From B4-G1 sp964393895 (GTDB taxonomy: Bacteria > Chloroflexota > Anaerolineae > B4-G1): a stretch of 58,674 nt of DNA. How positions within the stretch are numbered: position 1 is the stretch's first letter; every line of letters starts with the position of its first letter. The position numbers were made by a program, and so were the translations under genes. This document shows, piece after piece, positions 15,503 to 24,740 of this stretch. The notes under the pieces were generated by a model, which did not search any database, was not told the DNA's origin, and was given only the letters and a program-made list of their open reading frames with translations. The DNA is taken from NCBI GenBank assembly GCA_964393895.1, contig CAYMWP010000008.1, positions 1 to 58,674 of the forward strand. Reading direction: 5' to 3'.

Positions 15503-17685
15503 TGCCATATGAATCTGGAATCTGGCGACCGCATAGATGGGAAGATTGGGAGTTAGAGCTGATTGACTCCTCACTAGATACAGTCGGCCTACTGGACGAA
15601 GCCGTAGGCTGGGCTGTCAAGTGGGGCATTTACGGATACGGTGATGGCTCGCTCTCTATTCATATCGAATCTACCGTTGCGGAGGACTTTCTTGCCGCGG
15701 GGAATTGGTACATTCGCTCTTTCCGAGATGGCGTTCAGATTCGCGACTTTATGCTGGCAAAGGATGACCGCGGCTATACTATCACTAGCCAGTATCTAGA
15801 TGAGTATATTATGTTCAATCTGGTACCCTTGGACCAGATATTCCTGGGCAAGTTCGGCTATCCTGATGGCGGGACGGATAAGCTCACGACGCCGGCAGGT
15901 ACGATAGACGATAACATAAAATGGATGGTCGATCATGTGTGTGGCCCGAACGCCTACGATGGGCCTGGCGCTAGTTCACGGGCCATTCCAGGCCTCACGA
16001 TTGCTGCAGACACGAGTTCTCACCCAGTCTCTCAGGCCCTCGACCAAGGAAGCGGCGTTGACCTCTATCAGTTTTTACAGAAGTATGGCGTCAATTGGGA
16101 TGTGGACTGGCGCGTCCGGCTAGAGAAGACGGGCGGCATCGCAAATCAGATGGTGTTCGAGACGTTCTATCCGTCGCGAGGCGTAGATAAGACGGAGGGA
16201 AACGGGGTCAGAGCGCCCATCATCATCAACGATGCCAGTGGTGAGATTACCGCTGCCAGGCGCTATCGCCCGGCAATTGGATTTGCCAACGTCGTATTCT
16301 CGAAAGACCTGCAAACCGAGGTCAAAGACGCTGCCAGCATCGCCCTTTATGGAAGGCATGAGATTCAGGCCCAGACAGATGATACAGACGCATTGGATAT
16401 GTTGCTCAAGGCGCGAGCGCAGCGCATCGGATTCGAGTTCGACTTTGCAGAGTCAGAAATGATGTCGGTGGGACAGACCGAGGATTGGGAGTTTGAGCCA
16501 GGAGATGAGGTCACGATAGCCAGCCAATATCTCTCGATCCCGGCTGAGAATAGCGAGGTTCAGAGCATTCAGTTCACCCTGGATATCAATGGGGAAGAGA
16601 CAATCGGACTAACGTTCGGGCGATATGAGAAGACGCTCTCCAATAACATTGAGGAATCGAGTGGAGGAGGTGGGCTGGCAAATGATGGAACGCCACCGAG
16701 CCCGGTCGAGCTGGCGTTATATGCTGAACTGACAAGGGTGCCATTTACCAATACCAATCCTTCTTATGTCACGTTCGAGAGCGCGGATCTATCTACAGTC
16801 ATTACTGGCGATGTGCCCACGAATACGATTGACTTATCTGTTCCAGGCGCATTGCTTTGGGACCGCGACACGGCGGGAGACCCGTTCTTGTATCCCGCCA
16901 ACGCCGGCGACGATGTCAAGGTCGGCGCAAACATCTGGCTCGATAGCAGCACGGCTTATGTGTACCTGCTGAGAGCGGTGGGCACAACGGAAACAGATGC
17001 GTGGATGCAATTTGGATCATACATAACGTACGACGCGCCATTAGGGCAACGGTTTTTTGTGGGCGGCGTCGAGCAAATGCGACTCGTGACAACAACGCTG
17101 CAGTCCAGGACGGGAGCGCTGAGGTTGGGCGACGCGACCTATCAGTGGAACGGCGCGTATTTCAACAACGACGTGCGGATTACCGCCGCTAATAAGGGCG
17201 TGATCCTAAACGACAACACGCTCGATTACGTGCTCAAGTCCGATGGGACGCGCTACATTGGCGCGGAGCTTTCCATGGACGACCTGAGCGACGGCCACGA
17301 CGCGGTGACACTGAGCGCAACGCTCAACAGCAATCTTTTGTCGTTGACCGGCCAGGAGCTGGGTCTGGACACGCAAAGCGCCAACACGATTTTCGCGGGA
17401 CCAACATCGGGCGGGGCGGCTGCGCCAACATTCCGAGCGATGGTGCTGGCGGACCTGGCAGACCACAAACACGCGATAAACGGGAATACGAATCCTGGGA
17501 CTGCGTCGGGTACGACGAGCGACTGGACAGCGGGGTCTGAGGGCGATAGGGGGTGGATCGATGTATATGATACCGACCAGAGTACAAAAATAGGATACAT
17601 CAAATCGACCAGTCATACGCACACCTTTTCCAGCTCGCACACACATGCGTTGGCGCTCAACACGGGCACACAAATAGCACCATAG
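15502..17685 (+). CDS. Tail hub protein with fibre-type C terminus
   Basis: A 727-aa protein. Residues 1-380 look like a Gp37/Tal-type hub (RSFRDGVQIRDFMLAKDDRG, VDLYQFLQKYGVNWDVDWRV, later FEPGDEVTIASQYLSI). A Gly-rich linker (SSGGGGLANDG) leads to a fibre region with trimeric-fibre motifs (LRLGDATYQWNGAYFNND; GPTSGGAAAPTFRAMVLADL). The end carries H-x-H pairs (DHKHAING, SHTHTFSSSHTHAL), like metal-binding tips of trimeric phage fibres. From about 16,850 onward the codon style changes to more GCG/GGC. The C terminus is a likely receptor-binding part. Confidence 0.7.
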   Translation: MPYESGIWRPHRWEDWELELIDSSLDTVGLLDEAVGWAVKWGIYGYGDGSLSIHIESTVAEDFLAAGNWYIRSFRDGVQIRDFMLAKDDRGYTITSQYLDEYIMFNLVPLDQIFLGKFGYPDGGTDKLTTPAGTIDDNIKWMVDHVCGPNAYDGPGASSRAIPGLTIAADTSSHPVSQALDQGSGVDLYQFLQKYGVNWDVDWRVRLEKTGGIANQMVFETFYPSRGVDKTEGNGVRAPIIINDASGEITAARRYRPAIGFANVVFSKDLQTEVKDAASIALYGRHEIQAQTDDTDALDMLLKARAQRIGFEFDFAESEMMSVGQTEDWEFEPGDEVTIASQYLSIPAENSEVQSIQFTLDINGEETIGLTFGRYEKTLSNNIEESSGGGGLANDGTPPSPVELALYAELTRVPFTNTNPSYVTFESADLSTVITGDVPTNTIDLSVPGALLWDRDTAGDPFLYPANAGDDVKVGANIWLDSSTAYVYLLRAVGTTETDAWMQFGSYITYDAPLGQRFFVGGVEQMRLVTTTLQSRTGALRLGDATYQWNGAYFNNDVRITAANKGVILNDNTLDYVLKSDGTRYIGAELSMDDLSDGHDAVTLSATLNSNLLSLTGQELGLDTQSANTIFAGPTSGGAAAPTFRAMVLADLADHKHAINGNTNPGTASGTTSDWTAGSEGDRGWIDVYDTDQSTKIGYIKSTSHTHTFSSSHTHALALNTGTQIAP

Positions 17686-17694
17686 GGAGGAACA

Positions 17695-18099
17695 ATGCAC
17701 GTCAAGCTCAACGTGTTCGAATCCGCGATATTGTTTCAGGCCGCGCAGATGGCGCAGTCGGGTCAATCATACGCCGAGGCCATGGCCTCTCGCGACCTGG
17801 CGCGGCGGCTCCAGGCCATTGCGCCGGAAGGAAGCACCAGGCTCGATCCGAGAGGAGAACGTAGCCTCAGCATTGACTTGAACGTCAACGAGTTGGCCCA
17901 GTTGCACTGGCACTTGGAGAACGGCCAGCACTGGTCATTCTCCAAGTGGACAGATCAGATCATGGCCGCATTCGGGGAGCTGATCGAGCGGATGGCGGGA
18001 CTAATCAAGGACGCGCAGGCGAAGGACGCTTTTGACGCGCTACCAGAAGACGAAAAGCGAAAAGCATTGGCGCAAGCCAACAAGGAGCGAGATGGCTGA
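17695..18099 (+). CDS. Hypothetical protein after fibre
   Basis: A 134-aa protein with ribosome site GGGAGGAACA. Sequence is helical, with an N-terminal VKLNVFESAILFQAAQMAQ and a charged C terminus (ALPEDEKRKALAQANKERDG). The motif SIDLNVNELAQLHWHLENG repeats the pattern of its own N terminus, suggesting two related halves. No function recognised; perhaps a fibre-assembly protein. Confidence 0.5.
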   Translation: MHVKLNVFESAILFQAAQMAQSGQSYAEAMASRDLARRLQAIAPEGSTRLDPRGERSLSIDLNVNELAQLHWHLENGQHWSFSKWTDQIMAAFGELIERMAGLIKDAQAKDAFDALPEDEKRKALAQANKERDG

Positions 18100-18463
18100 A
18101 CAAATGGAGCAGATGACGGTGGACTATAGGAGCATGGGGTTTCTATCCGAGCGATTCCAGCAGATTGAAAACCAGTTGATGTCGATTTGCGGCCGAGACC
18201 TGGACGATGGTGACGGAAATATCCGTCACCAGGACGGCACCATCGACCGCATAGAGGAGCAAGTGCGACGGGCATATACCGCACAGTTGGAAGCGGCGGG
18301 GCAGGAGGTTCCTGATCCGCTGGCGGTATCCCTGCCTGGGTTGCGAGAACTGAATACCGCTGTCGAAATCTCCCTGGCGCGTATTCAGGCGCTGCGGGAG
18401 CAGTTGGACGGGCTGACTTTCACTGTACCGGTGAGGGTAGTGACTCAGGAAGAGTCGTCATGA
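18092..18463 (+). CDS. Hypothetical coiled-coil protein
   Basis: A 123-aa protein. ATG 18092 is preceded by AAGGAG and overlaps the previous gene by 8 bp. Helical segments (ERFQQIENQLMSICG, LNTAVEISLARIQALREQLD) suggest a short coiled coil. Its stop overlaps the lipoprotein start by ATGA, so the three genes 17695-21906 are probably translationally coupled. Function unknown. Confidence 0.5.
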   Translation: MAEQMEQMTVDYRSMGFLSERFQQIENQLMSICGRDLDDGDGNIRHQDGTIDRIEEQVRRAYTAQLEAAGQEVPDPLAVSLPGLRELNTAVEISLARIQALREQLDGLTFTVPVRVVTQEESS

Positions 18464-21400
18464 AACTGAGACTCACGGCGGTGCTGGCGCTGATTGTGGC
18501 GATCCTTTGTGGGTGTCATCCCACGCCTGCGCCCAGGCCGACATATGTCCCGACTTCTTATCCGGGGTCTGTCGGAGTGCTGGCTGACTACGCCTATCCA
18601 TTGATCTGTTTCGAGCCACCAGTGATTGACCAGTTCGAGTTTGGACGAGGAGGTGGGATCAGATACACGACAAATACGACGAATGGCTGCGGAACAGCGT
18701 GGGGAGTCATAGGAGAGGAGTACACTATATGGGCAGAGGCGGAAGGCTACGAGCCGGTGACGTATCCGTTTACCATGTCTCATGCGAAGGAGGTGATCCA
18801 CGTCTCGTCGTTGGGAACGCCCACGACGCCGCCTACTCCTACAGAGACTACTCGGCCTACGAAGACAATTTCACCTATTCCTACGGATACCCAGACATCT
18901 GTGCCAACTGTTCCTATCGCTACGGCCACGCCGTGGGCAAGTTTGCCTGCCCGATACGCTGTTGCTATTGCCCGTGAAGCACAGGAACGGCTAGGTATTG
19001 ACTGGCATACCGATAGGGACATATGGTTGAGCATGAGCGGTGGAGGCGATTCTGAATCCAAAGCCGCTCCGCTCAACTATGTGATGCAGATCGAGATTGA
19101 CAGCGAGACGTTCTGCTGGACTGTGGGTACCAATGCAATCGTCTACATCTACGCTAGGGGGTGCGTATATGAGGAAAGTCTGTGGGCTTATATCCCGACA
19201 CCAGTCCCGACCGCCACGCAGACTCTCAAACCTACATCCACACGTACAATTGCCCCCACCCGCACCTATACGCCGAGACCGACGGTTCCGCCAGCGACGG
19301 CCACGATAACGCCGACGCCTGGTCCGAATCAGACGCCTCTGCCGATCATCTATAAGATGTTCGACTATGGCACGGACTATCAGACAACGTATCCCGAATA
19401 CGGGCCGATTGGCAGCGATCAGTGGATAGATACGTGCAGGACGAATCCCTCGCCAGGTATCTATAATTGGGACGCGATGGAGGCGAACCTTGCCAAAGAG
19501 GACGGGCTGATGGTCACGCTTTGGGACGGCTCAGAGGTGGCCAAGCCGGTTGTGTTCGCTGGCGTGATTGGGTATACCAGCGACATCCCAGGAGAGGACG
19601 GCCATGACTTTATCTACTGGGGCGCTCCTCATTGGCCAGCTCCATACGTGATGACCTACCTGGACAGAACAGCAGTGATTCCTCCCTACGACAACGCCCA
19701 GTGGCGAGAAATTCAGTACGACATCGCTAGGGCATTTGGAGCGAGGTACAACAACGACGACCGCGTAAAGGCAGTCGTCATCCCTACGGGCATAGATGGG
19801 GAGAGCCAGGCGACGAAGGACGCTGGCGCTTACGCCTGGAAGACAAAGGCTATGAATGAGCAGTATCCAGGACTGGAAAAGACATTTGAGGAGTTCGTGC
19901 TGGAATTGATGGGCGTCTACCGAGAGGCTTTGCCGAGCAAGACCATCTTTATCAATAACGCACCAAAAGAGTTACGAGAGGTAACGGCTAACGCGGCGGC
20001 GACCTATGATCCGCCCATCGGACTCAAGCATTCAGGGATGGTTGTTGATCTGGATAGCCATCAGGGATACGGCACCTTCTGGCCGGGCTCATGGGACATG
20101 GAGAGAGTTTACTCCAGGACGCTGCCCATTTGGGTAGAATCTCCAACAGGCTTGGGCAATGAGGAGAAGCGCTACTGGGCCTACCTAGCGGGGCTCCACT
20201 ACTGGCCCGACGTGATCAGTGTTCATCCGGAATACCTAACCATCGAGAGCGAATGGACTCGCTGGGTAGGCCAGCATATCGGCGTATCTATTGAGGACAC
20301 GCCTAGCATCTGGGCAGTGCTACGCGACCGAGAGTTCGAGAAGCAGAGTTGGGGGACAGGCGGCGTCTCAGGCTACATGGGTAACTGGACCCAGGGACTG
20401 CAGACGGAAGGCCCTGCAGAGCGGGTATGGCGAGACGAGCTACCAAGAGGTGGCGGCGGCGTTTATGGTAGACAGTGCCGAGACATCATCGAGGAACAGA
20501 CGTTCCAGGCCGAGGCGCCCTTTGTGGTGCGCAGGGTAGAGGTCACAGTGTTCCCGGTCGGCCAGACGGTGACAGTCATCGCTGGAGGCGAGGCGTTTGG
20601 CCAGGAAGTGGGATCGACCGGCGACTGGGTAACGCTCGGGTTCGACGTACCTGATTGTACCGAGTTCTCAGTGATCGGCTCGCGCTATACGCACAAGGTC
20701 GAAGCGTTTCGTGAGCCGAGCGTGACGCCGAAGGAAAAGAAGACCTGGACGATGATGATCTACATGGCTGGCGACAACAATCTGGCCTACTACTTTGGCA
20801 GGGCTATCGGCTACCTGGAAATGCTGTTGCCACTGAATAACACGCATGTTATATTGTTTGTTGACGGGCCATACGAGGCGCTGGCCTACTATGTCGAGCC
20901 ACAAAGCGACGGCCCGTATACCGACCTGGTGAACAGTTGGGACTTGGGCGAGGTCAATACCGGCGAAACGGCCACGCTCAGGGATTTCGTCGTTTGGGCC
21001 ACGGCGCGGTATCCCAGCGAGTACACCTATCTGGCGGTTTCGGATCACGGTCGTGGCACGCATGGCATCGCCTATGATGATACGAGTTACAAGGATAATC
21101 TGAGCCCCAGCGAATTGCGGGCGGCGCTTACAGGCCAGCATATCGACGTATTGCACGCCGACGCCTGCCTGATGGCCATGCTGGAGAACGGCTACCAGGT
21201 CAGGGACGTGGCAGATTATTATGTCGCCTATGAGAACCTAGGCTGGAGTGTGTTCGCCTATGACGAATACGCCAAGATCGCGGACACGGGCGTGACGCCA
21301 AGAGAGTTGGCAATCGGCATCGCCGACGCCTATCACGCGCACGAAAAGCTCAAAGGCGATCCGCGCACCTCCTCAGCGGTTGACCTGTCGAAAATCGGAC

Positions 21401-21906
21401 CAGTTATGGACAGATTGAACGATCTTGTCGATGTGTTGCGTAAAACCGATAGAGCGATGGTGCTGGCAGGCCGCAAATGGGCGCAGCGGTTCGATACGTT
21501 GGACTATTTCTACCTGACACCTGCGGATGAATACATCGACCTGGGCGACTTTGCGCTAGAGCTATTACGGAAAGCAGAGGATGAATCGCTCAAGACGGCG
21601 TGTCAGGCTCTGATCGCGGCAATAGACGATTATGTGTTGGTCTCACACGCAGTGGGCGGCATGATGTACGGGCCAGGCTATAGCGCCTATGTGGAGCTGC
21701 GAGACGCAAAGGGTGTGGCCATCTACTTCCCACAAACAAGCAGCGCACTAGAGTTTGACGAATACGTCGGTGGGACGCTGTTCACGTTCACTGAGGCGAG
21801 CCAGTGGGATGATTTTTTGGCCGAGTTCTACTTTAGCAGTGTAGAGGGCAGCAGGTTGGTGGTGATTGAGGATCGAGAGCCGCCGCCGATGTTGGAGACA
21901 GAATGA
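18460..21906 (+). CDS. Surface lipoprotein with glycosidase-like and clostripain-like domains
   Basis: A 1148-aa chimeric protein. Residues 1-18 form a lipoprotein signal (hydrophobic core, lipobox LCGC, Cys19). Pro/Thr linkers occur near residues 120-165 and 250-295. Residues about 300-640 look like a GH42/clan-A-like TIM barrel; GIDGES (Glu448) and PIWVES (Glu560) are candidate acid and nucleophile. From about 760 to 1140 is a peptidase C11 (clostripain) domain: MMIYMAGDNNLA, then SDHGRG with His863 and DACLMAMLE with Cys903, the expected dyad. It is encoded after the tail fibre and before membrane proteins. It could act on the host surface during infection or release. Family assignments are from motifs. 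Confidence 0.75.
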   Translation: MKLRLTAVLALIVAILCGCHPTPAPRPTYVPTSYPGSVGVLADYAYPLICFEPPVIDQFEFGRGGGIRYTTNTTNGCGTAWGVIGEEYTIWAEAEGYEPVTYPFTMSHAKEVIHVSSLGTPTTPPTPTETTRPTKTISPIPTDTQTSVPTVPIATATPWASLPARYAVAIAREAQERLGIDWHTDRDIWLSMSGGGDSESKAAPLNYVMQIEIDSETFCWTVGTNAIVYIYARGCVYEESLWAYIPTPVPTATQTLKPTSTRTIAPTRTYTPRPTVPPATATITPTPGPNQTPLPIIYKMFDYGTDYQTTYPEYGPIGSDQWIDTCRTNPSPGIYNWDAMEANLAKEDGLMVTLWDGSEVAKPVVFAGVIGYTSDIPGEDGHDFIYWGAPHWPAPYVMTYLDRTAVIPPYDNAQWREIQYDIARAFGARYNNDDRVKAVVIPTGIDGESQATKDAGAYAWKTKAMNEQYPGLEKTFEEFVLELMGVYREALPSKTIFINNAPKELREVTANAAATYDPPIGLKHSGMVVDLDSHQGYGTFWPGSWDMERVYSRTLPIWVESPTGLGNEEKRYWAYLAGLHYWPDVISVHPEYLTIESEWTRWVGQHIGVSIEDTPSIWAVLRDREFEKQSWGTGGVSGYMGNWTQGLQTEGPAERVWRDELPRGGGGVYGRQCRDIIEEQTFQAEAPFVVRRVEVTVFPVGQTVTVIAGGEAFGQEVGSTGDWVTLGFDVPDCTEFSVIGSRYTHKVEAFREPSVTPKEKKTWTMMIYMAGDNNLAYYFGRAIGYLEMLLPLNNTHVILFVDGPYEALAYYVEPQSDGPYTDLVNSWDLGEVNTGETATLRDFVVWATARYPSEYTYLAVSDHGRGTHGIAYDDTSYKDNLSPSELRAALTGQHIDVLHADACLMAMLENGYQVRDVADYYVAYENLGWSVFAYDEYAKIADTGVTPRELAIGIADAYHAHEKLKGDPRTSSAVDLSKIGPVMDRLNDLVDVLRKTDRAMVLAGRKWAQRFDTLDYFYLTPADEYIDLGDFALELLRKAEDESLKTACQALIAAIDDYVLVSHAVGGMMYGPGYSAYVELRDAKGVAIYFPQTSSALEFDEYVGGTLFTFTEASQWDDFLAEFYFSSVEGSRLVVIEDREPPPMLETE

Positions 21907-22139
21907 GCGATCAACTCCTTGGCCATATCAAGCTCTCTATTGTGCGAGATGAACGTGGGCAGATTGTCGTCAGCGATGATACGACGTTCTGCTTCGGCTT
22001 TGGCAGTGATGCCCAAGAAGCGCTTCGAGGCTGGGCGGAAGATTGTTACTTTCGACCAGCGAGCCAAGCGACTGATAACGACGCGAGCCCATTGCACAAG
22101 CTGGGGTTTAGTGAGCAAGATCGGATGACCATGGACTAG
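21903..22139 (+). CDS. Hypothetical 78-aa protein
   Basis: It overlaps the lipoprotein stop by ATGA. A short beta-rich N-terminal half (HIKLSIVRDERGQIVVSDD) and a small acidic C-terminal part. No motif recognised. The coupled position suggests expression with the surface or lysis genes. Confidence 0.45.
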   Translation: MSDQLLGHIKLSIVRDERGQIVVSDDTTFCFGFGSDAQEALRGWAEDCYFRPASQATDNDASPLHKLGFSEQDRMTMD

Positions 22140-22160
22140 CGGAGAGACGAGGGGGAGAGG

Positions 22161-22478
22161 ATGGACTTTGCACTGATTCAGCAACTGCTAGCAGGCGGAA
22201 CCCCTGCGATTCTCCTGGTGGGGATAATCATAGTGGGGAGGCTATGGCTGAAAGACCGAGAGATTCACAAGAAAGAGCGTACGAAGGACAAGGAGGAGCA
22301 ACTGGAGGCGTATCGACTGTTAGTCCAGGATATCCAGACCTGTCAGGCAGAGATATTGGAGAAAGTAGCAGCTGCGCTGGATAGAAACTCTACGGCATTC
22401 GAGCGACTTGGAAACGAAGAGCGCGCTGCCGAGAGGCAGGAGCGGATAATCGCCCTTCTCCAGGAACGGCCCAAATGA
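22161..22478 (+). CDS. Membrane-anchored coiled-coil protein (holin-like candidate)
   Basis: A 105-aa protein with one membrane span near the N terminus (TPAILLVGIIIVGRLWL), followed by a highly charged coiled coil (KDKEEQLEAYRLLVQDIQ...). This topology matches several phage holin or spanin-like proteins. It starts a group of three membrane proteins (22161-23171). The lysis role is inferred from topology and position. Confidence 0.5.
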   Translation: MDFALIQQLLAGGTPAILLVGIIIVGRLWLKDREIHKKERTKDKEEQLEAYRLLVQDIQTCQAEILEKVAAALDRNSTAFERLGNEERAAERQERIIALLQERPK

Positions 22479-22813
22479 ATATGTTGACGGCAATCCGCTT
22501 CGGATACGTTGTCCTGGGTATGATCGGCATTCCGCCAGCGGGAGTTCTCTTATCGGTTACGTTTGATACGATGAGACGATCTCGCAGGAAAGCGGAACGT
22601 CAAACTGCCAGCCTGTTCTTCGGGCTTGCACTCGCGTTGGCGATTCTGTTAGTTGGGAACTCTTCGGTTGCGCTATGGCTGATTATGATACGAGCGAGCG
22701 TAACGCTATGGCCGGCGCTAATCCAAATATTGAGCATGATCATCATAGACATTGGGCTAATAGCGATGTGTATAGTGAGCATTCGCATAAGCCAAGAGCG
22801 AAAGGGGAAGTAG
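22475..22813 (+). CDS. Three-span membrane protein
   Basis: A 112-aa protein with three hydrophobic segments (residues 8-28, 48-65 and 80-103) separated by a basic loop (TMRRSRRKAERQ). It overlaps the previous gene by ATGA. Size and topology match class I holins, but no family motif is visible. Confidence 0.5.
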   Translation: MNMLTAIRFGYVVLGMIGIPPAGVLLSVTFDTMRRSRRKAERQTASLFFGLALALAILLVGNSSVALWLIMIRASVTLWPALIQILSMIIIDIGLIAMCIVSIRISQERKGK

Positions 22814-22814
22814 C

Positions 22815-23171
22815 ATGACATTCGAAGAATTGCTGATCGGATGGGGGCTCTCAGGAGCGGGAATCGGGATCGTGACGGCGTACCTATGGAAGAAAATGGA
22901 GGAAGCGTTCTATTGGGCAGCGCAACTTGAGATCACGCTCAAGCGCATAGCGGTGGCTGTCCTGGCCTTCGTCGTCGTCCAGGCGTTCTATTGGGCAGCC
23001 ATTGGGATGCTGTTCATGCCTGCGCCTGCTACATGGCGAGAATGGCTCGTCGCCACGGTGGGCTATACGATAGCGGCCTTTGCTGGAAGTACGCTAGCGC
23101 ATGGCAAGGTCGATAAAGGAGAGAACCCTGTAGAACGCTACCACCTGCGGGAAGCTCTCGACAGGCGGTAG
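22815..23171 (+). CDS. Membrane protein, holin-like
   Basis: A 118-aa protein with an N-terminal amphipathic/hydrophobic segment (GLSGAGIGIVTAYLW) and two clear spans (IAVAVLAFVVVQAFYWAA; LVATVGYTIAAFAGSTLA), ending in a charged tail. It is the last gene before a strong terminator hairpin. It may act with the two previous genes in lysis; no separate amidase-type endolysin was recognised nearby. Confidence 0.5.
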   Translation: MTFEELLIGWGLSGAGIGIVTAYLWKKMEEAFYWAAQLEITLKRIAVAVLAFVVVQAFYWAAIGMLFMPAPATWREWLVATVGYTIAAFAGSTLAHGKVDKGENPVERYHLREALDRR

Positions 23172-23208
23172 GTTTGGCCGGGGCCTGCGACGCCTCGGGT
23201 TCCTCCGT

Positions 23209-23238
23209 GACCCCCCTCTCGCCATTGAGAGGGGGGTC
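23209..23238 (+). terminator. Strong hairpin closing the late operon
   Basis: A perfect 12-bp stem GACCCCCCTCTC / GAGAGGGGGGTC with a 6-nt loop (GCCATT). It lies between the last late gene (ends 23171) and the first early promoter (23255). There is no long U-run, but the GC-rich stem and location support transcription termination or insulation. Confidence 0.7.
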
Positions 23239-23254
23239 TGCTATAAATTGCCTC

Positions 23255-23283
23255 TTGACATGTCGCTGAACCTATGTTATAAT
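23255..23283 (+). promoter_or_regulatory. Early promoter 1 (sigma70 consensus)
   Basis: TTGACA, 17-bp spacer, TATAAT, with TG one base upstream of the -10 (extended -10). It belongs to a family of four near-identical promoter cassettes in this window and drives 23323-24359. Confidence 0.85.
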
Positions 23284-23322
23284 GTCCATAGAGTTGAGAC
23301 ACGAAAACAAGGGAGGCATGAA

Positions 23323-23505
23323 ATGTCTAAAAGTAGAGCAATCAAGAGAGCGAATATCAAGGCGGAGATGACGGGCGACCAGTGGCTCGTTTACTGGGAT
23401 CGTTCACTAGGCGGGTATTGCCTAGCGAGCAAGGACTGGTCTGAGAGCGCAGAGGGCCAGCGCAAGGTGAAGAAGGTCGCTTATATCGCAGGAGGGCTCG
23501 CATGA
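23323..23505 (+). CDS. Small early basic protein
   Basis: A 60-aa protein. ATG 23323 is chosen because it follows GGGAGG; an upstream in-frame codon at 23248 would precede the promoter. Basic N terminus (KSRAIKRANIKAEM), then WLVYWDRSLGGYCLASKDW. First gene after promoter 1, overlapping the ArdC-like gene by ATGA. Function unknown. Confidence 0.55.
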   Translation: MSKSRAIKRANIKAEMTGDQWLVYWDRSLGGYCLASKDWSESAEGQRKVKKVAYIAGGLA

Positions 23506-24359
23506 GCAAGGGCAAAGTGGCGAGTCTAATCCAGCAGGCAAAGAAGGGTGCGGCACTAGCCGCCTCCGATACTGAGAAGTGGGAGAGCTGGTTATCCTTC
23601 TATAGCCGGTTCCACCGTTACTCGTTCCAGAACCTGATGCTGATTATGCTCCAGAGCCCAGACGCTACCAGAGTCGCAGGATACCGAACCTGGCAATCTC
23701 TGGGCCGGCAGGTTCGCAAAGGAGAGCAGGGCCTATCCATTCTGGCTCCCTGCTTCTACAAAAAGAAGACGGATGACGAAAAAGAGCAAGTGGCCTATTA
23801 CCGATCAGTCGCGGTATTCGACATCAGTCAGACAGACGGCGATGACCTGCCTGAGATAGCAGACGAGAGCCTGATCCAAGCGACAGAGGTTCCTGAGAAG
23901 TTGGCCGCACTGAAGGAGATTGCCGAGGCTGAGGGTTATACGGTGACCGAGCAAGTCACTGATACAGCATACCACCCTGGCGTGAGAGGCTGGGCAGATC
24001 ATACGACGAAGGCCATTGTCCTAGATGAGACAGGTTCGACGGGAATGAGAATGAAGACGCTCATCCACGAGCTGGCTCATATGCGCCTCCACTCTGACGG
24101 GAATACCGAGCATGAGGCGAGAGAATTGGAAGCCGAGTCGGTGGCCTATGTGGTCTCCAACCTACTAGGCGTCGAGACTGAGGGATATTCTTTCGCCTAC
24201 CTCGCCTTCTGGTCACATCAAGATGAGGATAAGCTGGAGCAGTTCTTCAAGACCTCGATGAGCCGGATTCAAGAAACTGCGGAGCAGATGGTCGCCGAGG
24301 TCGAGATGGCGCTATGTAGAACAAAAATAGAACACAGTATTACAGTTTTGTCATATTGA
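23502..24359 (+). CDS. ardC: ArdC-like antirestriction protein
   Basis: A 285-aa protein. Residues 1-110 match the ArdC N-terminal single-strand DNA-binding domain (WESWLSFYSRFHRYSFQNLM, then GYRTWQSLGRQVRKGEQG). Residues 170-260 contain a zincin site, IHELAHMRLH, followed by ELEAESVAYVVSN with the downstream Glu. ArdC proteins protect incoming DNA against restriction. It lies in the first early transcription unit, which suits protection just after entry. The last residues (RTKIEHSITVLSY) run toward promoter 2 and may be a divergent tail. Confidence 0.8.
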   Translation: MSKGKVASLIQQAKKGAALAASDTEKWESWLSFYSRFHRYSFQNLMLIMLQSPDATRVAGYRTWQSLGRQVRKGEQGLSILAPCFYKKKTDDEKEQVAYYRSVAVFDISQTDGDDLPEIADESLIQATEVPEKLAALKEIAEAEGYTVTEQVTDTAYHPGVRGWADHTTKAIVLDETGSTGMRMKTLIHELAHMRLHSDGNTEHEARELEAESVAYVVSNLLGVETEGYSFAYLAFWSHQDEDKLEQFFKTSMSRIQETAEQMVAEVEMALCRTKIEHSITVLSY

Positions 24360-24369
24360 TAAAACAGCC

Positions 24370-24398
24370 TTGACATATCGCTGAACCTGTGTTATAAT
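24370..24398 (+). promoter_or_regulatory. Early promoter 2 (sigma70 consensus)
   Basis: TTGACA-17-TATAAT with nearly the same flanks as promoter 1 (spacer ATCGCTGAACCTGTG; downstream CAGAGTTGAGAGACAC). Drives 24441 and probably the pentapeptide and following genes. Confidence 0.85.
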
Positions 24399-24440
24399 GG
24401 ATTCAGAGTTGAGAGACACACAGACAGAGGAGGACACGAA

Positions 24441-24692
24441 ATGGCATGGGTAATCATTCGGAAGGCAACAATAGAGGACGGGGATCGGTTGGCAGCAGCA
24501 AAGGCGCGATTCGCCGAGCGGCACGACCTACAGGACGACCTGGACTGGGCTATTGCGATTGAGGACAACACAGCGCCCAGCGACGAACAGCGCCGATTGC
24601 GCGAGCTATGGCGGGCATGTACACGCCGCGCCTTGCGCGAACCAGCGGCGGATGGGATTGCCTGGGAGACAGTGGGTTATCACGTCGATTAG
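24441..24692 (+). CDS. Hypothetical early protein
   Basis: An 83-aa protein with a good ribosome site (GAGGAGGACACGAA). Charged and helical (DRLAAAKARFAERHDLQDDL; EQRRLRELWRACTRRAL). First gene after promoter 2 and followed at once by a GCAA-loop hairpin. No family recognised. Confidence 0.5.
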   Translation: MAWVIIRKATIEDGDRLAAAKARFAERHDLQDDLDWAIAIEDNTAPSDEQRRLRELWRACTRRALREPAADGIAWETVGYHVD

Positions 24693-24698
24693 GAAGTA

Positions 24699-24716
24699 GG
24701 GGGCCGCAAGGCCCCC
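24699..24716 (+). terminator. GNRA-tetraloop hairpin, copy 1
   Basis: GGGGGCC-GCAA-GGCCCCC, a perfect 7-bp stem with a GNRA tetraloop. The same element recurs at 24951 and 39885, each time just after a gene and 20-30 bp before the next ribosome site. No U-tract follows, so RNA processing or stability is as likely as termination. Confidence 0.6.
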
Positions 24717-24740
24717 ATTACACAAGCAAGGGAGGACACG

